Below, piece by piece: positions 1 through 7,808 of a stretch of 11,756 nucleotides of DNA (position 1 is its first letter; each line of letters starts with the position of its first letter). Origin of the DNA: Discostella pseudostelligera (lineage: Eukaryota; Bacillariophyta; Thalassiosirophyceae; Thalassiosirales; Thalassiosiraceae); the NCBI GenBank assembly GCA_036940085.1, contig JALLBK010000885.1:1-11756 (forward strand). Reading direction: 5' to 3'. The position numbers and the translations under genes were made by a program. The notes under the pieces are model-generated. The model was not told the origin of the DNA. It did no database searches and was given only the letters and a program-made list of their open reading frames with translations.

Positions 1-610
1 TAGCAGAGGGGACAACAAGGAAGTGATAATGACCAGCAATTGCAATCAAAAAGCTAGCTGAGATAGGAGGCAATGGGAGGGTGGCAATGACCAGCCATTG
101 CCAATAAAAAAGCCAGCTGATAAAGGGTGGCAACGACCAGCAGCCATAGCCATCTCAAACCCAAACCTCAAAGAGCAAGCTTATTGAGGGTGGGACAAGG
201 AAGTGGCAATGACCATCCATTGCTACCAAAGAGCTACTAGCTGATAAAGGGTGGCAATGACCAGCCATCATTGCCATTGCCATCTCAAAGAGCAAACTTA
301 GAGAGGGTGATAATGACCAGCCATTACCATCAAACTGCTAGCTAATAAGGGCGACAATGGCTGGTCATTGCCATCTGAAAGAGCAAGCTTATAGAGGGTG
401 CCAGGAAGTGGCAATGACCAGCCATTGTAATCTCAAACTAGCTGATAGAGGGTGCACAGAAGTGGCAATGACTAGCAACGACTAGCCACCATTGCTGAGG
501 AAAGAGATCATAGTAGAGGGTCATGGCAATGACCCCCAGCCATTGCCATACTGCCCGTTCAAAGAGCTACCAGCTGGCTGATCATAGCTAGCTGATAAAG
601 GGTGGCAACA
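1..610. repeat. Degenerate tandem array of short hairpin units
   Basis: About ten copies of a core reading GGCAATG-ACCAGC-CATTGCC (7-bp inverted repeat, 6-nt loop) start near 25, 83, 129, 205, 253, 309, 353, 410, 464 and 525, with a decayed copy near 603. Spacing is 44-76 bp. From 129 onward two linker types alternate: type A has CTGATAAAGGG just before the core, and type B has GAGGGTG, often followed by GGAAGTG. This gives a two-core higher-order unit of roughly 100-140 bp. Copies differ by many substitutions and small indels, so the array is old or fast-evolving. The copy at 309 has a paired stem change (C-G to T-A) plus one unpaired change. No coding potential is convincing. Whether it is transcribed cannot be seen. 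Confidence 0.85.
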
Positions 611-805
611 CCAACGACCACTATCCACTCCTGCTCCTCCTCCTGCTCCTCCTCCTATCCTTTCTCCTACCATACACCTGCCTCCTCCTCCTCACATCCT
701 CAGGCAGAGGAGAATTGGCAGGAGATGATGACTCAACTACACCATACAACCATAACCGCATCTAATCTCTATGGTACTCTCTAGAGTAGGAGTACTATCG
801 TTCGG
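611..805. other. Non-coding spacer with CTC/CTG-rich tract
   Basis: Between the hairpin array and the MITE-like element. A pyrimidine-rich low-complexity tract of CTCCTG/CTCCTC units runs from about 628 to 695. The only open frame here is about 60 codons, opens with GTG inside the repeat array and is Ser-rich because of the CTC tract, so it is not treated as a gene. I see no other feature. Confidence 0.5.
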
Positions 806-1279
806 GCGGGGTGCAACTTCCAATGTTTGAAATGTTACTTTTCATATTTCAAACATTATTAACCCACGGATTCCGCTGCAGAGCTCCATACTGCCAGCAA
901 AATCACTTTTAATGGCTGAAACATGAAAATTTTGTAATGGTTCAAACATTAAATTTTTCGCCTTTTTGTACTATTCCTACGTGGGTGCACATTAAACGTT
1001 TGAGGCATTACTGAGACCTCCGGCCTTCACGAGGGCTTATGGCGACCCAATTAATGTTTCAAACATTGACAAACCATACATATTCTGAAACGTTTTTTCA
1101 TGACGATATCAGGGATCTGCTCAGTTTAGACTAATTCCTAATGGTTCAAAAGTTATGAACGTTCAAAAGGTTGAAATAACATTTCAAACGTTGACTAGCC
1201 GATTCCTAATGGTTCAAAAGTTATGAACGTTCAAAAGGTTGAAATAACATTTCAAACGTTGATTTTCGGTGCGCCCCGC
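806..1279. mobile_element. MITE-like element with imperfect terminal inverted repeats
   Basis: The left end (806-817, GCGGGGTGCAAC) matches the reverse complement of the right end (1268-1279, GCGGGGCGCACC) at 10 of 12 positions. A second block, 822-837, matches the reverse complement of 1245-1260 at 15 of 16. The interior is full of variants of AATGTTT-C-AAACATT, including a perfect palindrome at 1053-1067, so the whole segment could fold back on itself. There is no transposase frame, which fits a non-autonomous MITE or foldback element. TACTAT occurs outside both ends (793-798 and 1286-1291) and could be a target-site duplication, but extra unpaired bases between it and the inverted repeats make this tentative. 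The element ends about 260 bp before the RPL3 start codon. It could instead be a satellite-like palindromic repeat that was never mobile. Confidence 0.5.
1134..1262. repeat. Perfect 61-bp direct repeat (period 68)
   Basis: The segment 1134-1194 is repeated without a mismatch at 1202-1262, separated by 7 nt (CTAGCCG). Each copy holds two GTTCAAAA words and one AACATTTCAAACGTT word. Complete identity, beside heavily diverged words elsewhere in the same element, points to a recent duplication. The second copy forms the inner part of the element's right inverted repeat. Confidence 0.9.
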
Positions 1280-1542
1280 ATATCATACTATTTTCACGTG
1301 GCAGAGAATTGGCGGGAAAGTGGGTCTTACTGGCGAACTATGGCGATGCATCAATAGGTATTTACGGCTTATTTACAGTACGTGGCGTCTCATACTATTC
1401 CTACGCGGAATTGGCTTCCAATTTTAGTACAAGCGGTAACCTGCCCGAAGCCGATCATCCCATCTTCATTTCAATCGACTATCGCCATTGTCATCGTCGC
1501 GGTTTGGTCTCTCATCTTGCCATAACAACAGAGACCATCACC
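1280..1542 (+). promoter_or_regulatory. Presumed RPL3 promoter and 5' leader
   Basis: This is the stretch between the MITE-like element and the RPL3 start. It contains CACGTGG near 1296, and related words TACTATTTTCACGTGG (from 1286) and TACTATTCCTACGCGG (from 1393). A 13-nt exact copy of TACTATTCCTACG also sits inside the element at 969-981. The frame is open upstream of the RPL3 ATG back to 1309, but that extension does not resemble ribosomal protein. The ATG context is ACCATCACCATG, a favourable eukaryotic context. No TATA box is evident to me, and the transcription start cannot be placed. Confidence 0.45.
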
Positions 1543-2724
1543 ATGTCCCACCGTAAATTCGAAGCACCCCGCCGCGGCAACTTGGGTTTCCTCCCCAAGA
1601 AGCGTACCAAGCACCACTCTGGTCGCATCCGCTCCTTCCCTCGTGACAATGATCCATCCGCGCCACCCCACCTCACCGCCTTCCGCGCCTACAAGGCTGG
1701 TATGACCCACGTCGTCCGTGGCGTCGACCGTCCTGGTGCTGTTATGCACAAGCGTGAGGTTGTCGATGCTGTCTCCATCCTCGAAACTCCTCCCATGGTC
1801 ATTGTTGGTGTGGTGGGATATCTCGAAACTCCACGTGGTCTACGCACTTTGACCACTGTCTTCGCAGAGCATTTGAGTGAAGAATTCAAGCGTCGATGCT
1901 ACAAGAACTGGTACAAGTCCAAGCGCAAGGCCTACTCCAAGTACGCTAAGAAGTATACCGAGAATGACGGAAAGGATATTGAGGCTGAGCTCGAGCGCAT
2001 CGGCAAATTCTGCAAGGTGGTTCGTGTCATTGCCCACTCTCAACCCAAGAAGCTTCACTTGCGTCTGAAAAAGGCTCACATCATGGAGATTCAAGTGAAT
2101 GGAGGATCCGACGCCAAGGCCAAGGTGGACTTTGCCAAGAGCCTCTTCGAAAAGGAGGTCACTATCGACTCTGTGTTTGCCAAGGACGAGCTTGTGGATG
2201 TCCTCGGTGTCACCAAAGGTCACGGATACGAGGGTGTTGTTACCCGATGGGGTGTCTCCCGTCTCCCGCGTAAGACCCATCGTGGTCTTCGTAAGGTGGC
2301 CTGTATTGGATCTTGGCATCCTTCTCGTGTGTCCAGCACTGTGCCCCGTGCTGGTCAGAATGGCTACTTCCATCGTACCGAAATGAATAAGAAGATTTAC
2401 CGCATTGGCAAGAAGGGAGATAATGCCAGTTGTCAGACGGAGTCGGATTTGACCGAAAAGAGCATCACACCCATGGGTGGATTTGTCCATTACGGTATGA
2501 TTCGTGAGGATTGGATTATGCTCAAGGGTGCCGTGGTGGGTGTGAAGAAGCGACCACTCATCCTTCGTAAGGCATTGATGACTCATTCTTCGAGGAAGCA
2601 CTTGGAGAGCATTGATTTGCGTTTCATCGATACCAGTTCCAAGCTTGGACATGGTCGGTTCCAGACACCGGAGGAGAAGGCCAAGTTCTTGGGTCCGTTG
2701 GCTTCGAAGCAAAAGTCTGTTTAA
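1543..2724 (+). CDS. RPL3: 60S ribosomal protein L3 (uL3), complete, single exon
   Basis: A 393-residue protein of the universal uL3 family, a core protein of the large cytosolic ribosomal subunit that reaches toward the peptidyl-transferase centre. The start at 1543 is chosen because [18 protein letters not shown] is the characteristic eukaryotic N-terminus; the frame extends 78 codons further upstream, but that part is unlike L3. Family landmarks are present: the basic N-terminal tail, YKAGMTH, the block [16 protein letters not shown], and IGSWHPSR. H246 and W258 correspond to yeast H243 (the methylated histidine) and W255 (tip of the tryptophan finger), a constant offset of three. Length fits the family (yeast 387, human about 403). 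No intron interrupts it. It converges with the PrsW-like gene downstream. Codon choice is C/T-ending and strongly biased, as expected of a highly expressed gene. Identification is secure. Confidence 0.98.
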   Translation: MSHRKFEAPRRGNLGFLPKKRTKHHSGRIRSFPRDNDPSAPPHLTAFRAYKAGMTHVVRGVDRPGAVMHKREVVDAVSILETPPMVIVGVVGYLETPRGLRTLTTVFAEHLSEEFKRRCYKNWYKSKRKAYSKYAKKYTENDGKDIEAELERIGKFCKVVRVIAHSQPKKLHLRLKKAHIMEIQVNGGSDAKAKVDFAKSLFEKEVTIDSVFAKDELVDVLGVTKGHGYEGVVTRWGVSRLPRKTHRGLRKVACIGSWHPSRVSSTVPRAGQNGYFHRTEMNKKIYRIGKKGDNASCQTESDLTEKSITPMGGFVHYGMIREDWIMLKGAVVGVKKRPLILRKALMTHSSRKHLESIDLRFIDTSSKLGHGRFQTPEEKAKFLGPLASKQKSV

Positions 2725-3115
2725 ATGGTGTTGTGGTTGTAGTCTTGATTAGAGTGATAATACGATATAACTTTTTAGACCCAGCGTTAACATCTACAGC
2801 GAACCTAACAGTTGTTGACTTGACTAGTATCGAACCATGTCTAATGCAGGGGAGATGCACAACTGCCAAGCATTTCAGATGCGATCAAAAATGGTAAATC
2901 AACATAGTTATTTGCAAGTTATGTCTTCATCGGACGTCTGACTGCAGCAAATTCAGAACAATGACAAAGCAGGCAAAATTTCCGCTCACAGTGTAACCCA
3001 CCCAAGTGGAGGGACAACCCAGCCAAGTCAACGGGATGCAAAAACAGTCGCTTCGCTCTCTCAAGTGAGAATCATCCACATCATGTTTGGTAGGCTTCAT
3101 TTTGTGGCTAGCACA
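2725..3115. other. Convergent intergenic region (two 3' UTRs)
   Basis: Stop-to-stop spacing of 391 bp between RPL3 (+) and the PrsW-like gene (-), so it should hold both 3' UTRs and polyadenylation sites. Two related words, ACCCACCCAAGTGGAGGGAC and AACCCAGCCAAGT, lie near 2997-3029. I found no open frame, RNA gene or mobile element that I can support. Confidence 0.6.
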
Positions 3116-6100
3116 TCAAACATTCTTCGCCCTTTTCAACATTGCATCCGTCTGCAACTTGGCATTAAATGCATGCAGTTTACCGGAATAGGTAGTGGTG
3201 CGTTTCATCGCCTGTCGACCAATAAGATAGTAATTCTTCATACAGAAACCAAAAACGCGACAAAGAATTGTCAGCCAGACAAGCTTGGCATACGTCTTGG
3301 GCAGGAGTTGTTTCCAGGTAGGATCACTGCCTCGTCTTAATTGATTCAATTGCATTTCGGACCATGGGGTGGATGAATTCCATTTGAAGATTGGCTTGAA
3401 CAAGTTGTGAACGCGCGTTGGAATCAGAAATTCAGTTCAACAATTGCAACTCTTCGAAGCATGATATATTGCCATAACTTCACTCACCTTCATCCCTCGA
3501 AAATTTGCCATTCCATGAAGGAACACCGCCGGTCCAATAATTTTCCATAAAGGCAAGTTCACACCGAGAACATCCCTACGAGCAAGCAGAAGTGCCGTCA
3601 TCGTTCCACATAATTCATGTATTGGGAATGTCCCACGACAGATTGCATAGGTGAGTTTATTCTTGTCCGTCTTTTTCGTATACATCAATATCCGGCGTGT
3701 GGCATCGAACAGCTTTAGTCCTAAACTCGCCGCCAGCATTTGGGTGACATAGCAATTGATATTCGTTACCTGCGGAGCATCAACGCTTCTCACAGGCTGG
3801 AGTGAGTACTGCTTCCTTCTCCGTCTACTACTCTTGTGTACTTTCTTGATTAGTTTGAAGTTACTGCAATTCACCGTGTCAACGTCAAGTCATGAATCAA
3901 TAATAGGTATGAAGTTGAATAGATGAGATCAACTGCCCATCCTCGGACATCACTCTCACACTTACCTTGGGAGCTTGCACGTCCACTGAACCAGCCTCAA
4001 CTTCAAATATTCCTCAATGATTGGACTAGCTATACAACTTGCACCAAAGTCGGCAGCAAACAAAGTTATTCTCTTTGGCTTGTAGTGCTTCTCGCGCAAT
4101 ACCCACGGCAATATTATTGACGGTACCTTGGGAGTTAAAGAGAATATTTGCGGCTCCCAAACCATGAACACTCCCAACCGAACTGCCGTGGTAACAAAAA
4201 TTTCCGAAACGAATGCTAAAGCGTACCCCAATGTGAAGGAAACATGAAAGGTCCCAATCTATAACATTGTGAAAGAGTGAAATGGAAGAATGAAACCAGT
4301 CCGCTGCGAATATGACGGGATGTGCACCATCAAGTATCTGACTTACCGCTGAATTGATATTATTGTGCCTTCCATCGAATGCACCCAGGAACAATACAAT
4401 GGGAGCAATGGCCGCTCCAATCCCGACAATAGTCAAATTTTGTAAAAACAGTCGATTGTATTCGGGGAAGGGTAACGATCGTGGCGAAACCGCACAGTAT
4501 GATAGCAGTGCCATGCTCATGGTAGCGAAAATTAACTTGTGAATCGAATCGAATGTAATTTTGGTACCTGCGCCGGCAATTAGGATCTCCTGCATTAGCG
4601 TAACCAGGAGTTACTTGTGAGTGCGTGTTAAGAGTCCGACAGTTCATGAAGCGATGACTGTAGCACAGTTAAATGTTCGTGACAAACTTACGGAGTCGTC
4701 ATCAAGTTGGGATCCCTCGGCGTTCATTGTCGATTCCACAAGTCCAGCGACGTTGGCGGCTCCAGTCCTAATGCTAGAACTTGATATCCCAGATGGAGTC
4801 ATTGTAGACGGTTTAGGTGGCGATATGAATGCAGATTTGACTCCCATCGTTTTTGATGTGCTAGTAGTCGTCGCCATAGTCGAAGCGCCGCCGTTCTGTT
4901 CAGATGCAGGCAACGGTGAAAATATTGTAGATGTCTGCTCCGTAGCGATGTTGGGTGAAGAGTCCAATCCTCTTTCTCCTTTCACCCATCTATCATCATC
5001 ATCAAACTGTGAATTGTAATTTTGCTGCAGTTGCTGTGGTTGTTGTATGGGCCAAGTCATCGGAGATTCCTCACTGATATTATCATGGCGTTGATAGATA
5101 TTGGCGGATTCCTGTGAGACCTGTTGTGGCGGAGGAGGAGGTGGTTGAGGATAAAACATTCCTCCGGGCCGAAGCGGTAAAGCGGACGGGCCGCCACTGC
5201 CACCGTACTGTTGTTGTGCTTGGTACAGATGTTGAAGATGCTGTGCCGCGACATACGATGCTGCCTGATGCTGATGTGAACGAGATAACGAGCCCGGATA
5301 TTGTTGTGTATATGATGATGATTGAGGATGGGGTTGCTGTGCCTGAGATAGTTGATGCTGTTCTTGTGACATTGCCTGCTGTTGTGCCAGTTGGAATGGA
5401 GTTTGAGCAGATGGATGAGGAGGAGGCGGCGGCAGCGGGTAGTAGTAGCCATTGGCAGCTGCGGCAGCGGCGGCAGATGCAGCCTGTGCCCAAGCAGCGT
5501 ACTGCTGTTGATGACTGTCCTGCATCGTCACTTGCTGCTGACGAGGATTGTGCCCATATTGATATTGTTGCGAGGATTGTGGTAATGCTTGATTTTGCTG
5601 TTGCTGCAAGTAGGGCGGATATTGTTGGCGGTAATTTTGATATGGCCCATTACTTGACTCGTATTGAGTAGGAGATTGTTGGCCGACTTGATTCTGAGCT
5701 TGCTGCTGCTCTGGATGAATGTAGTATGGCTGGCTCATCCCACGACTATTCTGTCCCATGCGACCAGGAGGAGGCGGATGCATTTTTGGTTGTATCCCTT
5801 GCTGAAATCCATGCTGCTGCTGTTGTTGTTGCTGCTGATTGTGTTGTTGAGCATTAATACCGGGAGGGTTAGCAAACTTAGGAGGTGGCGGGGGTGGGAC
5901 AGGATCACTTCCTTCCATCTCTTCCGAAAAATCATCCGTCTCACCATCGCTCAGGTACACCGGCAAATTCGGAAGTTCGAATCCTCCACTACCTCCATAA
6001 CCCCCTCCGTAATAACCGTCAGTGTCATCGGTGTCATCATCGGTGAAGTCGGAGGCAGCCGTCTCATCAAATTGAGATTTGAGCTGGTGTTGGGATTGTT

Positions 6101-7323
6101 GTTGTGTCTGTATTTGTTGTCGTTGTTGTTGTAACTGTAATTGTTCTTGCTGCTGCTGCTGCTGCCGACGTCGTTGTTGCTGCTCCACCAGCTCCTTCCT
6201 CCGTTCTTGTTCTTCACGAATAATTCTCTGTCGTTCCAAATGACGCAATTTGCGTGCATCACTATTCTGTCCTTCATATTCATCTTCCTCCCGATGCTGA
6301 CGCTGATGCTGACGCTGCTGATGTTGTTCCGTGCGACGCGTACGACGATATTTAGCCCGATCTTTGGAAGTCCACAGCTTATCGGNGCTGCTGATGTTGT
6401 TCCGTGCGACGCGTACGACGATATTTAGCCCGATCTTTGGAAGTCCACAGCTTATCGGCAGTAGTCGTTGCGTAATCGGTATCGTCGAGCATTGCCTGAA
6501 GTCTCTTCAATGTACGAAGTGGTTGGGAGGAGATGGTGGGTGGCGAAACGTTCGAATCGGCCACCGATATTGTCTTTGTCGACTTGGTGAATGCTGCATT
6601 AGCATTTGGTGATGGCGGAGATTGTCGCAATGCCGATGATGCCGATGCAGGGAAAGCAGCGTTTGCAACCTCGGCACCTGCAGGATTATTATAGTCGCCT
6701 TCATCCTCCTCTTCGGTGTCTGATCCTCCTCCCCCACCACTACCGCTTCCCTCAACTGCAGAAGTGTCCATTATTTTTTGATTAAAATCTCGTACAGCTC
6801 CAGCCCCTCCAACTACACTATCATTCTCATTCTTTACAACCACTGCATCTACCGCTTCTGATAATGCTGGCGACGATGATAATACCCCCTCATTATTTTC
6901 AGCCGTGGTGCTTGCTTGAGAGCTAAGGATGCCGTTGCTGTCACCATTGTTTGCGGCGGACGTGGCATGGCTACCATTGGCATTGGAGGCATCGTCTAAC
7001 AGTATCTCCGACATGACCAAAAATGGCGCGTTGTTGTCATCGTCGTCATCATTATTCGTAGTACTGACGCTACTGCGACTACTAGTATTGAAGCTCCCAC
7101 TCCCATTATCGCTCGAGGATATTGCCTCCGCAAACATAATTGTTCCCCATGATAAGTAGTTGTTGGACGCTGGTGTCGTCGGCGAGGTGGCAACAAAGAT
7201 GAAGACGACGCAGCAGGCACAGGAACGCGCCATTGCACAACCTGACATCGCCTGTATTCTTGACTTTGATTTCATCGTCATCGACAAGTCGCGACTATGA
7301 TGGAGTACTCTGCCATCGTGCAT
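3116..7323 (-). CDS. Q/P-rich protein with C-terminal PrsW-like intramembrane protease domain
   Basis: Five exons: 7323-4692, 4589-4347, 4258-3966, 3863-3488 and 3394-3116 (TGA). All four introns are GT-AG (102, 88, 102 and 93 bp) and the phases join correctly. Counting the 72-bp overlap at the N of 6386 once gives about 1249 residues from the ATG at 7323. An ATG at 7281 or 7273 is also possible and better placed before the hydrophobic leader (residues about 35-46). Residues about 50-310 are S/N/D-rich; 310-375 are basic, E/R/Q-rich and coiled-coil-like; to about 780 the chain is polyQ, polyA and polyP, probably disordered. The C-terminal 400 residues hold about seven hydrophobic segments with PrsW-type motifs: IIEEYLKL (E1016, E1017), FPIHELCGTMTAL (H1114) and FLHGMANFRG (H1148). 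PrsW enzymes use such Glu/His residues, probably for a metal site. The substrate is unknown; localisation in the secretory membrane system is inferred. The joined gene model is well supported. Confidence 0.82.
6314..6458. other. Unmerged contig overlap: 72-bp duplication around a single N
   Basis: Bases 6314-6385 and 6387-6458 are identical over 72 bp and are separated only by the N at 6386. The duplicated segment lies inside exon 1 of the PrsW-like gene. As written it shifts the frame, since 73 extra bases is not a multiple of three. Counting the overlap once brings the upstream frame (ending in the RRTEQHQQ region) and the downstream frame (RQHREEDEYEG then LRHLERQ) into one continuous reading with no stop. 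This is an assembly join and not a biological duplication or pseudogene lesion. Confidence 0.93.
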
Positions 7324-7808
7324 ATCCACCGCCAATGAGTCTTCGTCAAGTGCTTTAGCTATTGTCCATTAATTGTCCATTTGTACATTTCATTGCCATT
7401 CCGTTGATGGCCGGCGGCGTTGGGATTGTTGTTGGGAGGAGCGAGCGACGTGGAAGTCCACGNGCTCTCTGACTTTCCTCCACGTGGCGATCAAACAGGC
7501 ATGAGGCATACCAATCAAATCATAGTAGTGGCGACCTGTGATTACTGGGTGGTATGAGGAGATGGGAAGGCAATTGATGCCGAGCGAGAGTCGAGATCGA
7601 AACAGTGGCGACTGCAATATGATGGCAGGTTGCGACGACGGTTCCATCAATAATAGCTTGAGAGAATTTATTTTCAGCATGTACACACTCTATTCCACCA
7701 TTTTTCTACACGATGACCGACCGCTCTAACTGACTCTATCCACCGTCCACTCTAACTCACTCTCACGCTAGGTACCTTCAATTACTCATCGATGACGGTT
7801 GGCAATAC
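7324..7808. promoter_or_regulatory. Intergenic region: 3' end of calpain gene, promoter of PrsW-like gene
   Basis: It must contain the calpain-gene 3' UTR at its right side and the PrsW-like gene promoter and leader at its left side. An in-frame TAA near 7367-7369 (minus strand) limits how far upstream the PrsW-like start can lie. A perfect 6-bp stem with a 2-nt loop (CGTGGA-AG-TCCACG, 7449-7462) abuts the single N at 7463. A palindromic CCACGTGG (7480-7487, G-box-like) follows it. ATTGTCCATT is repeated in tandem near 7363-7382, and a CT-rich segment with two copies of CTCTAACT(G/C)ACTCT runs from about 7724 to 7766. No gene is supported here. Confidence 0.45.

Noticed and set aside
1..610. 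CRISPR array
   Set aside because: The repeats are evenly spaced hairpins, but the intervals are themselves related repeats rather than unique spacers, the copies are degenerate, and the context is eukaryotic.
602..784. 60-codon Ser-rich frame
   Set aside because: Begins at GTG in the repeat array and gets its serines from a CTC/CTG microsatellite; no intron or family support.
793..1291. TACTAT as a firm target-site duplication of the MITE-like element
   Set aside because: Six to seven unmatched bases separate it from each inverted repeat, and a 6-mer match is easily chance; kept only as tentative.
1309..1542. N-terminal 78-residue extension of the RPL3 frame
   Set aside because: The frame is open, but the residues do not resemble L3, whereas 1543 gives the textbook [10 protein letters not shown] start in a good ATG context. 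Treated as promoter and leader.
1840..2712. 290-codon open frame antisense to RPL3
   Set aside because: It is the mirror of a strongly codon-biased gene; composition is L/T/G-rich with no recognisable domain.
5114..6134. Long plus-strand frames rich in Leu and Val over the Q-rich exon
   Set aside because: They are complements of CAG/CAA glutamine tracts and of the real minus-strand coding frame.
6314..6458. Real tandem duplication or frameshifted pseudogene
   Set aside because: Identical 72-bp copies meeting at one N, and frame recovery when the overlap is counted once, are explained by a contig join.
7390..7686. 98-codon minus-strand frame containing the N
   Set aside because: No recognisable protein features, crosses an assembly join, and lies where the promoter and leader of the PrsW-like gene are expected.
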